A stretch of DNA of 64,000 bases from Mycobacterium shinjukuense (GCF_010730055.1 NZ_AP022575.1:2852001-2916000); one strand, 5' to 3'; positions 11,201 to 19,821 are shown, counted from the stretch's first letter. Notes: generated by a model from the sequence alone, not told the origin. A program made the numbers and translations.

Positions 11201-14200
11201 CGCATCCAGGGGGATGGGCTCGATCTCCAGGGGCACACCGATCCCGGCCACCACGATTGGCTCAAGATGAATTGGTCCGAGTTGGCCCGTGATAGGACCA
11301 AGAACGGGCAGGCCTAACGTGAAATCCATGGGCGGAATATCGATATTCGAGAGCGTGATGGGGCCGAAGCTGATGAAGTTACCGTTATTCTTCAGGGCGG
11401 ACAGCAGGGTGGCTTCCGGGGCGGTGAAGCCGACGGTGACGACGCCATTGATGCCGATGTGGATGGCGGGGATGGGGATGTCGGGCACGGTGAAGCTGTA
11501 GTCCGCGTCGCCGGTGATCTGCAGGTGCAGCGGCGGAAGGATCGTGGTGTCCGGGATGACGATGGGGCCGATACCGCCGGTCGTGGTGATGCGGATCGGG
11601 AATTGCGGGATCGTGATGCCATAGGACAGGCCGAACAGGCCCTCGTGGTCGCCGCGCCACAGCATGCCGTTGCTGTCGGTCCCCGACATGAGGGCGCCGG
11701 TGTTGCGGGTGCCCGTATTCATGATGCCGGTGTTGGCGTGGCCGGTGTTGAACCAGCCGGTGTTGATGTCGCCCGGGTTGAAACCACCGGTGTTGGTGTC
11801 ACCGACATTGAAGCTGCCCGTGTTGTACGACCCGGGGTTGGCGATGCCGGTGTTGAAATTGCCGGCATTGAAGAGCCCAGTACTGCCGGTTCCGCTATTA
11901 CCGATGCCGGTGTTGAAACTACCGGAGTTGAACAGTCCGAAGTTGCCGGTGCCGGTGTTGAAGAACCCGACATTGCCGGTGCCGGAATTGAACAATCCGA
12001 TATTGCCACTACCCGAGTTGAGGCCGCCGATGCCGGTCTGGTAGTCGCCGACCAGCCCGATCCCGATGTTGCCCGTGCCGGTGTTGGCCAACCCGATGTT
12101 GCCCACACCCAGGTTGGCCAGCCCCCAGTTGTTGCTGCCGGCATTGCTCAACCCCACGTTGCCCAGGCCGGCCAGGCCCACCGCCGGACCCGAGTTGGCG
12201 AACCCGACGTTGCCGGCACCGATGTTGCCGAACCCGACGTTTCCGCTGCCGATATTGCCCAGGCCCAGGTTCTGCGCGCCGATGTTGGCCGCACCCCAGT
12301 TGAGGTCCCCCACATTGCCCAACCCGGTGTTGAACGCGCCCACATCGGCCCACCCGATATTGACAATGGGGCTCCGGTTGATCACGGTCCCATTTGCCAA
12401 GAACCCCGACAGCTGCTGGCCGAGGTTGCCGATGCCCGAGACCACCGCCGGGGTGCCCGCTCCCAGGGTGCTGGTGTTGTACCACCCGGAGATCCCCGAG
12501 CCGACATTCAGCACACCCGAGCTCAGCGTGCCGGCATTGGCAACTCCCGAGCCCGCCCCTGCTAACACGTCGTGCGCCTGGTTCCACCAGCCCGACGTGC
12601 CCGCGCCGACGTTGGCGAACCCCGATCCACCGCCGCCACCGGTGTTGAAGAACCCCGACGATGGGGCCGTGGTGGTGTTGCCGAACCCCGGCACCGCCGG
12701 CACATCGATGATCGGGATCGGGATATCGCCGATAAGGATGGTGCCGTCGAAGGTCGCCGGCACGGTGTCGAGGGTGAACCCGTCGGGCAACAGCGTGAAC
12801 GCGTCCAGCCCCACGGACAGTCCGGTGACCCCGGCGGAGGCCCGCGGAAAGGTCAGCCCACCCGGGAAGAAGGTGAACCCGTCGTTGGCGACCTCCATAC
12901 CCACCGTCACGGGGGTTTGCGCGGGAATGGTGAAACCATTCGGGAAAAGCGTCCACGGGGTGGTGTCCAAGTTGAGGGTTAGGGGAATTGGTGTCGGGGT
13001 GACCAATATCTGACCGCTAACCGTGAGGCCGGGCACAATGATGTTCTCTAGGAACAAGACACCGGCAACAACTTGGAACGCATCAATGGTGATAAATGGG
13101 TCACTGAGGCGGAACGGCTCGAGAAAAAGCCCTATCGAACCGGCGAGCGGGTCAAGAGCGCGAATCGGCGAGATGGTGTTTGCGGCCAGGTCCACGCTTC
13201 CGGTGATGCTGGCGATGGGAAGTGAGGGAATGCTGATCGGTGGGACGGTGAACGGACCCAGGCCGACGGTGGCGTCGGTGATCTCGACGTGCACGGCGGG
13301 TACCGGGACGGGCGCCACATGCAGCGGGCCCACCCCGCCGATCGCGTGCACGGTGACCGGGAATTGGGAGATCGTGGGCCCGACGCGGACGCCGACCAGG
13401 CCCTCGTAGCCGCCCCGCCACAACAGGCCGTTGCTGTAGTCGCCCGTCATGAAGGCGCCGGTGCCGAAGGTGCCCGCGTTGGCCAACCCGGTGTTGGCAT
13501 GCCCGGTGTTGAACCAGCCGGTGTTGATGCCGCCCGGGTTGAAGCCACCGGTGTTGGTGTCGCCGGCGTTGAAGCTGCCCGTGTTGTAGTCACCGGTGTT
13601 GGCGATGCCGGTGCTGAAGCTGCCGGCATTGAAGAGCCCGGTGCTGGCCGTTCCGCTATTACCGATCCCGGTGTTGAAGCTGCCGGAGTTCCCGATGCCG
13701 AAGTTGCCGGTCCCGGAATTGAAGAACCCGACGTTGCCGGTGCCGGAGTTGAACAACCCGATATTGCCGATGCCGGAGTTCAAGCCCCCGATCCCGGTCC
13801 GATGGTCCCCGACCAGCCCGATCCCGATGTTGCCCGTGCCGGTGTTGGCAAACCCAATATTGCCCACACCCATGTTCGCCAAGCCATAGTTGTTGATGCC
13901 GGCATTGCCAAAACCAACATTGCCCACCGCCGCCGCGCCGGCGGTCAGGCCCACGTTGGCAAACCCCAGGTTGCCGTGGCCGATGTTGCCCAACCCCAGG
14001 TTGCCGTCCCCGACATTGCCCAGGCCCAGGTTGTGCCCACCGATGTTGGCCGCACCCAGGTTGACGTCCCCGACATTTCCGAACCCGGTGTTGAAGTTGC
14101 CCACATTGGCCAACCCGAGGTTGCCGGCGAGCATCGAGCGCAGCGTGGTTCCCGCCGCCGACACCCCCGACAGCTGCTGGCCCAGGTTGCCGATGCCCGA

Positions 14201-16459
14201 CACCGCCGCCGGTGTCCCGAAAGGCAACACGCTGGTGTTGTAGAACCCCGAGATCCCTGAGCCCAGGTTGAGCACACCCGAGCCCAGGGTGCCCACGTTG
14301 CCAACACCCGAACCGGCCCCCAACAGCGCGCTCGGCGCCTGGTTCCACCAGCCCGAGCTGCCCGCGCCGACGTTGCCGAAACCCGACACCCCACCCGCAC
14401 CGGAGTTGAAGAATCCCGACGACGGGGCCGTGGTGGTGTTCCCCACTCCCGGCGCCGCCGGGATATGAAGGCCCTGGATCGTGATGGGGCCGATCGTGAC
14501 CCCGCCCCCCACGGTCAGGGGGATGCGATCGATCGTGATCGGCGGGGTGCTGAACCCGTCGATCTGGCCCTCGATATCGATCGTCAACGGCAACGGCTGC
14601 GCCGGAACACTGAACCTTGGGATGGTAAAGCCCGGGGTTTCGATCGACACACTCGCCAGCAACCCCAAAGGATTATCGGGAACACTGATGCCATTCGGGA
14701 ACAGCGTGATCGGAGGGGTATCCCATCTGATCGTTAAATCAATCTGTGGATTGGTGGGTCCGGGAATGGTGGTGTCGATAACGATAGGGCCGATAAAGCT
14801 GACAAGCTGACCGTTAGAATCAAAGGTTTGGATTTGTGGAATTGTGATTTTCCCTAAACTGAAGGTGGGAAAGGGCAATTGGGTGACAAATGTCTGTTGG
14901 GCAAACAGGGTGATGGGTGTGATGGTCAGCGGGCCGATGTTGATGGGTATGCCGATACCGCCGCCGAAGGCGGGGATCACGATGTCGGGAACCACCAGCG
15001 GGCCCAAGTTGACGGTTTGGTGAATGCTGAGCGGGATGGTGGGCAGGATCGGGATCGGCTGGATGGTGATCGGGCCGATGTCGCCGTTGAGCACCAGGCC
15101 GATCGGGATTGCGGGGATCGCGGGCCCTCCGGCGAAGCCGAACAGGCCCTGGTAGTCACCCACCCACAGCACGCCGTTGCTGAAGTTGCCCGAGATGAAC
15201 GCGCCGGTGTTGACGTTGCCCGAGTTGGCGATGCCGGTGTTGGTGTCGCCGGTGTTCAGCCAGCCGGTGTTCACACCGCCGGGGTTGAAGCCACCGGTGT
15301 TGGTGTCGCCGGCGTTGAAACTGCCGGTGTTGTAACTGCCCACGTTCGCCACGCCGGTGTTGAAATTGCCGGCATTGAACAACCCCGTGCTGGCCGTCCC
15401 CGCATTACCGACACCCGTGTTGTAATTACCCGAGTTGAACACCCCGAAGTTCCCGGTCCCCGAATTGAAGAACCCCACATTCCCGGTGCCGGAGTTGAAC
15501 AACCCGATATTCCCGGTGCCCGAATTCAGGCCCCCGATACCCGTCAGGTGGTTGCCGGTGAGCCCGACGCCGACGTTGTTGGTGCCGGTGTTGGCGAAAC
15601 CGATGTTGCCCACACCCAGGTTTGCGAAACCATAGTTGCTGCTGCCCGCATTGCCCAACCCGATATTGCCCAAGCCGGCCAGGCCCGCCCCCAGACCGGA
15701 GTTGCCGAACCCGACATTCCCGTTACCCACATTGCCGAACCCGACATTGGTGCCACCGGCATTCCCGAAACCCAGATTCTGCCCACCCACGTTGCCCGCG
15801 CCCAGGTTGAACACCCCGACATTGCCCAAGCCGGCGTTGTAATTGCCGACATTGCCCGAACCCGCATTCAGGCTCAGCACCTTCGCAGGGCCGGCGAACA
15901 GGGTGGTAAGGAACGCGCCGACACCTCCCCCCAACGCCTGCGCCGGCGGCCCAAAAGCCGGCAACGCCGCCGCCGCCGCCGACGCGCCGCCGTGGTAGCC
16001 GGCCATCGCCGCCACATCGGCGGCCCACATCAGCTCGTACTCGGCCTCGGCGGCCGCGATCGCCGCCGTGTTCTGCCCCAACAGATTCGACAACGCCAGC
16101 TGTACCAATTGCGCCCGGTTGGCCGCCACCAGCGCCGGATCCACCGTCGCCGCCAACGCCGCCTCAAAGACCCCCACCACCACCCGCGCCTGCCCGGCCA
16201 CCTCCTCAGCCGCGGCCGCCACCGAACCCAACCACCCCGCATACGGCGCCGCCGCGGCCGCCATCGCCGCCGCCGCCACGCCCTGCCACCCCCCCACCAC
16301 CAACCCCGACGTCACCTGCTCAAACGACGCCGCCGCCGCCCCCACCTCGGCCGCCAACCCGTCCCAGGCCGCCGCCGCCGCCAACCACGGCCCCGAGCCC
16401 GCGCCGCCATACATCAACACGGAATTGATCTCGGGGGGCAATACCTGGAAGCTCACCAT
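5291..16459 (-). CDS. PPE56: Giant PPE-MPTR protein, PPE56-like (3722 aa)
   Basis: The N-terminal PPE domain (about residues 1-180) begins MVSFQVLPPEINSVLMYGG and contains AYDG-type WDGLAAEVG and SNLLGQNTAAIAA segments, followed by Asn-X-Gly-X-Gly-Asn MPTR repeats (NVGFGNVG, NTGNANTG). The body is six large modules. Each has an MPTR block ending near LWRGDYQGL, a beta-rich stretch of IPxIPIPxI repeats without Asn-Gly motifs, and a block starting GFGNTT.xPSSGFFN and ending GNLGQQLSG. The protein stops right after the sixth such block (SGLLFTGVGP). AGGAAGG directly precedes ATG; the GTG one codon later is an alternative. Length and repeat layout match what I recall of M. tuberculosis PPE56 (Rv3350c, about 3.7 thousand residues). 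PPE proteins are exported by ESX systems; the MPTR function is unknown. A neighbouring PE gene of the classic PE/PPE pair is not visible upstream. Confidence 0.88.
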   Translation of the reverse strand: MVSFQVLPPEINSVLMYGGAGSGPWLAAAAAWDGLAAEVGAAAASFEQVTSGLVVGGWQGVAAAAMAAAAAPYAGWLGSVAAAAEEVAGQARVVVGVFEAALAATVDPALVAANRAQLVQLALSNLLGQNTAAIAAAEAEYELMWAADVAAMAGYHGGASAAAAALPAFGPPAQALGGGVGAFLTTLFAGPAKVLSLNAGSGNVGNYNAGLGNVGVFNLGAGNVGGQNLGFGNAGGTNVGFGNVGNGNVGFGNSGLGAGLAGLGNIGLGNAGSSNYGFANLGVGNIGFANTGTNNVGVGLTGNHLTGIGGLNSGTGNIGLFNSGTGNVGFFNSGTGNFGVFNSGNYNTGVGNAGTASTGLFNAGNFNTGVANVGSYNTGSFNAGDTNTGGFNPGGVNTGWLNTGDTNTGIANSGNVNTGAFISGNFSNGVLWVGDYQGLFGFAGGPAIPAIPIGLVLNGDIGPITIQPIPILPTIPLSIHQTVNLGPLVVPDIVIPAFGGGIGIPINIGPLTITPITLFAQQTFVTQLPFPTFSLGKITIPQIQTFDSNGQLVSFIGPIVIDTTIPGPTNPQIDLTIRWDTPPITLFPNGISVPDNPLGLLASVSIETPGFTIPRFSVPAQPLPLTIDIEGQIDGFSTPPITIDRIPLTVGGGVTIGPITIQGLHIPAAPGVGNTTTAPSSGFFNSGAGGVSGFGNVGAGSSGWWNQAPSALLGAGSGVGNVGTLGSGVLNLGSGISGFYNTSVLPFGTPAAVSGIGNLGQQLSGVSAAGTTLRSMLAGNLGLANVGNFNTGFGNVGDVNLGAANIGGHNLGLGNVGDGNLGLGNIGHGNLGFANVGLTAGAAAVGNVGFGNAGINNYGLANMGVGNIGFANTGTGNIGIGLVGDHRTGIGGLNSGIGNIGLFNSGTGNVGFFNSGTGNFGIGNSGSFNTGIGNSGTASTGLFNAGSFSTGIANTGDYNTGSFNAGDTNTGGFNPGGINTGWFNTGHANTGLANAGTFGTGAFMTGDYSNGLLWRGGYEGLVGVRVGPTISQFPVTVHAIGGVGPLHVAPVPVPAVHVEITDATVGLGPFTVPPISIPSLPIASITGSVDLAANTISPIRALDPLAGSIGLFLEPFRLSDPFITIDAFQVVAGVLFLENIIVPGLTVSGQILVTPTPIPLTLNLDTTPWTLFPNGFTIPAQTPVTVGMEVANDGFTFFPGGLTFPRASAGVTGLSVGLDAFTLLPDGFTLDTVPATFDGTILIGDIPIPIIDVPAVPGFGNTTTAPSSGFFNTGGGGGSGFANVGAGTSGWWNQAHDVLAGAGSGVANAGTLSSGVLNVGSGISGWYNTSTLGAGTPAVVSGIGNLGQQLSGFLANGTVINRSPIVNIGWADVGAFNTGLGNVGDLNWGAANIGAQNLGLGNIGSGNVGFGNIGAGNVGFANSGPAVGLAGLGNVGLSNAGSNNWGLANLGVGNIGLANTGTGNIGIGLVGDYQTGIGGLNSGSGNIGLFNSGTGNVGFFNTGTGNFGLFNSGSFNTGIGNSGTGSTGLFNAGNFNTGIANPGSYNTGSFNVGDTNTGGFNPGDINTGWFNTGHANTGIMNTGTRNTGALMSGTDSNGMLWRGDHEGLFGLSYGITIPQFPIRITTTGGIGPIVIPDTTILPPLHLQITGDADYSFTVPDIPIPAIHIGINGVVTVGFTAPEATLLSALKNNGNFISFGPITLSNIDIPPMDFTLGLPVLGPITGQLGPIHLEPIVVAGIGVPLEIEPIPLDAISLSESIPIRIPVDIPASVIDGISMSEVVPIDASVDIPAVTITGTTISAIPLGFDIRTSAGPIDIPIIDIPAAPGFGNSTQMPSSGFFNTGAGGGSGIGNLGAGVSGLLNQAGAGSLVGTLSGLGNAGTLASGVLNSGTAISGLFNVSTLDATTPAVISGFSNLGDHVSGVSIDGLIAILTFPPAESVFDQIIDAAIAELQHLDIGNALALGNVGGVNLGLANVGEFNLGAGNVGNINVGAGNLGGSNLGLGNVGGGNLGFGNIGAGNFGFGNAGLTAGVAGLGNVGLGNAGSGNWGLANVGVGNIGLANTGTGNIGIGLTGDYRTGIGGLNSGTGNLGLFNTGTGNIGFFNTGTGNFGLFNSGSYSTGVGNAGTASTGLFNAGNFNTGLANVGSYNTGSLNVGSFNTGGVNPGTVNTGWFNTGHTNTGLFNTGNVNTGAFNSGSFNNGALWTGDYHGLVGFSFSIDIAGSTLLDLNETLNLGPIHIEQIDIPGTSLFDVHEIVNIGPFTIPQVDVPAIPLEIHEAINMDPIVLVPATPIPAQTITIPLDIPASPGSTMTLPLIRMRFEGEDWILGSTAAIPNFGDPFPAPTQGITIHTGPSPGTTGELKISIPGFEIPQIATTRFLLDVNISGGLPAFTLFAGGLTIPTNAIPLTIDASGALDPITIFPGGYTIDPLPLHLALNLTVPDSSIPIIDVPPTPGFGNTTATPSSGFFNSGAGGVSGFGNVGSNLSGWWNQAASALAGSGSGVLNVGTLGSGVLNVGSGVSGIYNTSVLPLGTPAVLSGLGNVGHQLSGVSAAGTALNQIPILNIGLADVGNFNVGFGNVGDVNLGAANLGAQNLGLGNVGTGNLGFANVGHGNIGFGNSGLTAGAAGLGNTGFGNAGSANYGFANQGVRNIGLANTGTGNIGIGLVGDNLTGIGGLNSGAGNIGLFNSGTGNIGFFNSGTGNFGIGNSGSYNTGIGNSGTGSTGLFNAGSFNTGVANAGSYNTGSFNAGDTNTGGFNPGTINTGWFNTGHTNTGIANSGNVGTGAFMSGNFSNGLLWRGDHEGLFSLFYSLDVPRITIVDAHLDGGFGPVVLPPIPVPAVNAHLTGNVAMGAFTIPQIDIPALTPNITGSAAFRIVVGSVRIPPVSVIVEQIINASVGAEMRIDPFEIWTQGTNGLGITFYSFGSADGSPYATGPLVFGAGTSDGSHLTISASSGAFTTPQLETGPITLGFQVPGSVNAITLFPGGVTFPATSLLNLDVTAGAGGVDIPAITWPEIAATADGSVYVLASSIPLINIPPTPGIGNSTTTPSSGFFNTGAGGGSGFGNFGAGTSGWWNQAHTAVAGAGSGLANVGTLHSGVLNLGSGVSGIYNTSTLGVGTPALVSGLGNVGHQLSGLLAGGSAVNPVTVLNIGLANVGSHNAGFGNVGEVNLGAANLGAHNLGFGNIGAGNLGFGNIGHGNVGFGNSGLTAGAGGLGNVGLGNAGGNNWGLANVGVGNIGLANTGTGNIGIGLTGDYQTGIGGLNSGAGNIGLFNSGTGNVGFFNTGTGNFGLFNSGSFNTGVGNSGTGSTGLFNAGNFNTGVANAGSYNTGSFNVGDTNTGGFNPGSINTGWLNTGNANTGVANAGNVNTGAVVTGNFSNGILWRGDYQGLAGFAVGYTLPLFPAVGADVSGGIGPITVLPPIHIPPIPVGFAAVGGIGPIAIPDISVPSIHLGLDPAVNVGSITVNPITVRTPPVLVSYSQGAVTSTSGPTSEIWVKPSFFPGIRIAPSSGGGATSTQGAYFVGPISIPSGTVTFPGFTIPLDPIDIGLPVSLTIPGFTIPGGTLIPTLPLGLALSNGIPPIDIPPIVLDRILLDLHADTTIGPINVPIAGFGGAPGFGNSTTLPSSGFFNTGAGGGSGFSNTGAGMSGLLNAMSDPLLGSASGFANFGTQLSGILNRGAGISGVYNTGALGVVTAAVVSGFGNVGQQLSGLLFTGVGP

Positions 16460-16830
16460 CCTTCCTCTCGTCAGGTGTTGCGCATGTTATCGTCTCACCA
16501 CCAGCTGGCGCGTGCAGCCAATTCGGCCCGATCATTGGCGTCCGGTATGCGGTCACGCTACGCACGTCACCCGTTATGCGATTAGCGATGCGTCACCCGG
16601 AACGGGTGCAATGCGATTGACCGCGGCGCCCATGATTCACTTCGCGTGCTGGCCTCCCAAGGGCAAATTCACCAAACAATTGAGAAATGGCGATGCACAG
16701 TGCACAGCCATCCGTCGGGTGGCGCGGAACCCGCAATCCAAACCGGACCGCCGACCCGGGGGTGTGCACGTCCGCCGAGACCGGCGTTGGTGCGGTTGGC
16801 GCGCGATCTGGGCGAGCTACAGTTGTGCAA
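16460..16830. other. Divergent intergenic region between PPE56-like gene and ABC transporter
   Basis: About 370 bases that should hold the promoters of both divergent genes. An 8-bp inverted repeat, CACCCGTT at 16568 and AACGGGTG at 16601, is separated by about 25 bases and could be a regulator site. The first 40 bases upstream of the PPE start are the segment duplicated with the PPE remnant at 4853-4890. No coding frame convinces me. Confidence 0.5.
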
Positions 16831-19371
16831 ATGCCCGCACCCGCACCGCCCGCGCTGACCGTTCGGTACGACGGGTCGGAACGCACGTTCGCCGCGGGCC
16901 ATGACGTGGTGGTCGGACGCGACCTGCGCGCCGACATGCGCATCACCCATCCGCTGATCTCGCGGGCCCACCTGCTGCTGCGCTTCGACCAGGGCCGGTG
17001 GCTGGCGATCGACAACAATTCGCTGAACGGCACCTTCGCCAACGGACGCCGGGTCCCGGTGGTCGAGATCCACGACGGCCAGAGCGTCAACATCGGAAAC
17101 CCCGACGGGCCGCTGCTGACCTTTGAGGTCGGCCGGCACCTGGGGAGGGCCGGGTGCCCGCCCCAAACCGAGTCGATGCCCATCGTCGTGCCCCCGCCGT
17201 CGGGGCCACCCCCGGCGCCCCCCCATCCCGGCGCGCCGCCGCATCCGGCGGCCAGGTCGGGGCAACCGGGGCCACCGGAGATGCCCCGGTATCCGAGCAG
17301 CTCCGCGCCCTGGCCACCGGCACCGCCGCCGTCACCGCGTCCGGGTCCCGACGCGCAGCGGCCGCCGATAGCCGCCCAGCCGCCGGTGGCCAACCTGGCG
17401 ACGAAGGTGTTTCAGGCCCTGCGAACCCTCACCGGCCCACACCCGAGGCCCGCCGGCGCCGTCACGATCGGCCGCGCCACCGACAACGACATTGTCATCC
17501 AAGACGTCCTGGCGTCGCGCCAGCACGCCTTCCTCACCAGCACACCGCTGGGCACCGAGATCCGCGACGCCCACAGCGTCAACGGGACCTTCGTCAACGG
17601 GGTCAGGGTCGGGTCGGCGATCTTGACCGACGGCGACGTGGTCACCATCGGCAACGTCGACCTGGTGTTCACCCGGGGCACCCTGGTCCGCCGCACCGAG
17701 GCCGCGACCCGCACGGGCGGCCTGGAGGTCAACGCGGTCTGCTTCGCCGTCGACGGCAAGCAACTGCTCGACAACATCTCGCTGACCGCCCGCCCCGGCA
17801 CGCTGACCGCCATCATCGGCGGGTCCGGCGCCGGCAAGACCACGTTGTCGCGGTTGATCGCCGGATACACCAGCCCCAGCTCCGGCACGGTGACCTTCGA
17901 GGGCCACAACATCCACGCCGAGTACGCGTCGCTGCGCAGCAGGATCGGCATGGTCCCGCAGGACGACGTGGTGCACCGCCAGCTGACGATCAACCAGGCG
18001 CTCGGCTACGCCGCCGAACTGCGGCTGCCGCCCGACACCAGCACAGCCGACCGCGCCCAGGTGGTCGCCCAGGTCCTCGAGGAACTCGAGCTGACCCAAC
18101 ACGGCGACACCCGGGTGGACAAGCTCTCCGGCGGGCAGCGCAAACGCGCCTCGGTGGCACTCGAACTGCTCACCGGACCGTCACTGCTGATCCTCGATGA
18201 GCCGACCACCGGGCTGGATCCGGCGCTGGACCGGCAGGTGATGATGATGCTGCGCCAGCTGGCCGACGCCGGCCGGGTGGTGCTGGTCGTCACGCACTCG
18301 GTGGCCTACCTCGACGTCTGCGATCAGCTGTTGCTGATCGCGCCCGGCGGCAAGACGGCGTTCCTGGGCCCGCCCAGCCAAATCGGCGCGGCCATGGGCA
18401 CCACCAACTGGGCCGACATCTTCGCCCGGGTGGGCGCCGACCCGGACGCAGCCAATCGCCGCTTCCTGGCCGCACACCGCCCCCCTGCCTTCGCGCCCGA
18501 AGCCATCCCCGCCGACCTGGGCGAACCGGTGCACACCAGTGTCATCCGCCAGTTCTCCACCATCGCGCGCCGTCAGGTTCGGCTGGTGGTCTCCGACCGC
18601 GGGTACACGGTCTTCCTGGCGGTCTTGCCGTTTTTGATCGGTGTGCTCAGCCTGACCGTTCGCGGCGAAACCGGGTTGGGCATCGCCGAAGCCATCAGCA
18701 GCAATCCGGACCAGCCCGGGCAGATCCTGGTGATGCTCAACGTCGGCGCCGTCTTCATGGGCACCGCCCTGACGATTCGTGACCTGGTCGGCGAGCGTCC
18801 CATCTTCCGGCGCGAACAGGCGGTCGGCCTGGCGACGGGCGCCTATCTGGGCGCCAAGATCGCGGTGTTCAGCGGGTTCGCGATCGTCCAGGCCGCGATC
18901 GCGACGATCATCACGATCGTCGGCTGGGGCTCACCGCCCACCGACGCGGTGATGCTGGGCGGCGGCGACGTCGGGGTCGGCCTCGAGCTGTTCGTGACGG
19001 TCGCCGCGACGTGTGTGGCCTCGGCAATTCTCGGCATGGCCCTGTCGGCGCTGGCCCAGTCGCAAGACCAGATCATGCCGATGCTGGTGGTGTCGATCAT
19101 GTCGCAGCTGGTGTTCTCCGGCGGCATGATCTGGGTGACCGACCGGTTCTTGCTCGACCAGCTGTCGTGGGCGACGCCCGCGCGGTGGGGCTATGCGGCA
19201 TCGTCATCGACGGTCAACATTGAGAAGCTGGTCCCGGGTCCGGTCAAGCCGAAGGACCAGCATTGGGTGCACAAGCCGAGCGCATGGCTGTTCGACATGG
19301 CGATGCTGGGGGTGTTGAGCATCGTCTACGGCTTCATCGTGTGGTGGAAGATCCGGCTGAGGCGTCGCTGA
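16831..19371 (+). CDS. FHA-FHA-ABC transporter (Rv1747-like)
   Basis: 846 residues in the Rv1747 layout. FHA domain 1 (about 8-95) keeps GRDL, SRAH and LNGTF. A proline-rich linker follows (about 115-190). FHA domain 2 (about 205-290) keeps GRATDND, ASRQH and VNGTFVNG. The ABC nucleotide-binding domain has Walker A GGSGAGKTT at about 330-338, signature LSGGQ at 432-436 and Walker B LLILDEP at 452-458. The C-terminal half has about six hydrophobic segments of ABCG/ABC2 type (600-840). Rv1747 is an exporter whose FHA domains bind phosphothreonines placed by PknF; the same control is inferred here because both FHA sites look intact. The ATG at 16831 is chosen because the FHA homology starts directly after it; an in-frame GTG lies two codons upstream and ATG codons further up precede non-homologous sequence. 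It is followed after about 20 bp by a second FHA gene. Confidence 0.9.
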   Translation: MPAPAPPALTVRYDGSERTFAAGHDVVVGRDLRADMRITHPLISRAHLLLRFDQGRWLAIDNNSLNGTFANGRRVPVVEIHDGQSVNIGNPDGPLLTFEVGRHLGRAGCPPQTESMPIVVPPPSGPPPAPPHPGAPPHPAARSGQPGPPEMPRYPSSSAPWPPAPPPSPRPGPDAQRPPIAAQPPVANLATKVFQALRTLTGPHPRPAGAVTIGRATDNDIVIQDVLASRQHAFLTSTPLGTEIRDAHSVNGTFVNGVRVGSAILTDGDVVTIGNVDLVFTRGTLVRRTEAATRTGGLEVNAVCFAVDGKQLLDNISLTARPGTLTAIIGGSGAGKTTLSRLIAGYTSPSSGTVTFEGHNIHAEYASLRSRIGMVPQDDVVHRQLTINQALGYAAELRLPPDTSTADRAQVVAQVLEELELTQHGDTRVDKLSGGQRKRASVALELLTGPSLLILDEPTTGLDPALDRQVMMMLRQLADAGRVVLVVTHSVAYLDVCDQLLLIAPGGKTAFLGPPSQIGAAMGTTNWADIFARVGADPDAANRRFLAAHRPPAFAPEAIPADLGEPVHTSVIRQFSTIARRQVRLVVSDRGYTVFLAVLPFLIGVLSLTVRGETGLGIAEAISSNPDQPGQILVMLNVGAVFMGTALTIRDLVGERPIFRREQAVGLATGAYLGAKIAVFSGFAIVQAAIATIITIVGWGSPPTDAVMLGGGDVGVGLELFVTVAATCVASAILGMALSALAQSQDQIMPMLVVSIMSQLVFSGGMIWVTDRFLLDQLSWATPARWGYAASSSTVNIEKLVPGPVKPKDQHWVHKPSAWLFDMAMLGVLSIVYGFIVWWKIRLRRR

Positions 19372-19393
19372 TGCGCGCGACGATAGTGACGTG

Positions 19394-19732
19394 ATGACCC
19401 GATCGCAGCGTCCGGTGCTGACCGTGCGGTCCGGCCATGTGGGGCGCAGCTTCGCGGCCGGCCCCGACGTCGTCGTCGGAAGCGACCTTCACGCCGACTT
19501 CCGGGTCGGGCACCCGCTGATCGCCGCCGCGCACCTGCTGCTGCGCTTCGACCGGGGCGGCTGGATCGCCGTCGACAACGATTCACCGAGCGGGATCTTC
19601 GTCGACGGCCGCAAGGTGGCGTCGGTCGACATTCACGACGGCCTGGCCATCGCCCTGGGCAGGCCCGACGGGCCGCGGATCACCTTCGAGGTCGAACACC
19701 ACCGGGGCATCATCGGCCTGCTGCCGCACTGA
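19394..19732 (+). CDS. Small FHA-like protein with lost binding residues (Rv3360-like)
   Basis: 112 residues that align along their whole length with the first FHA domain of the upstream transporter: FAAGPDVVVGSDLHADF against FAAGHDVVVGRDLRADM, and AHLLLRFDRGGW against AHLLLRFDQGRW. The residues that contact phosphothreonine in FHA domains are changed: GR becomes GS, SRAH becomes AAAH, and the Asn-Gly turn becomes Ser-Gly. It therefore looks like a single FHA fold that should not bind phosphothreonine in the usual way. It lies about 20 bp downstream of the transporter, so the two are probably cotranscribed. A GTG immediately precedes the ATG (19391). It matches my memory of Rv3360 in size and place. 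A perfect hairpin terminator follows seven bases after the stop. Confidence 0.8.
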   Translation: MTRSQRPVLTVRSGHVGRSFAAGPDVVVGSDLHADFRVGHPLIAAAHLLLRFDRGGWIAVDNDSPSGIFVDGRKVASVDIHDGLAIALGRPDGPRITFEVEHHRGIIGLLPH

Positions 19733-19738
19733 GTGGGC

Positions 19739-19796
19739 CGAGCAGACGCGAAAGCCCCCCAAAACCGCGGTTTTGGGGGGCTTTCGCGTCTGCTCG
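19739..19796. terminator. TRIT-type bidirectional terminator, copy 1
   Basis: A perfect 58-bp palindrome with 29-bp arms and no unpaired loop at DNA level. Each arm starts CGAGCAGACGCGAAAGCCCC. It lies between the 3' ends of convergent genes (small FHA, plus; GTPase, minus). It belongs to the same family as the elements at 31541, 34635, 57016 and 63551. The conserved arm matches what I know as the tuberculosis rho-independent terminator (TRIT) family. Confidence 0.85.
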
Positions 19797-19821
19797 CGCC
19801 CCGGTGACCCGGTGACCCGCC

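Noticed and set aside
16568..16608. 8-bp inverted repeat upstream of the ABC transporter as a regulator operator
   Set aside because: Arms are short and 25 bases apart, and such pairs occur often by chance in GC-rich sequence; mentioned only in the intergenic entry.
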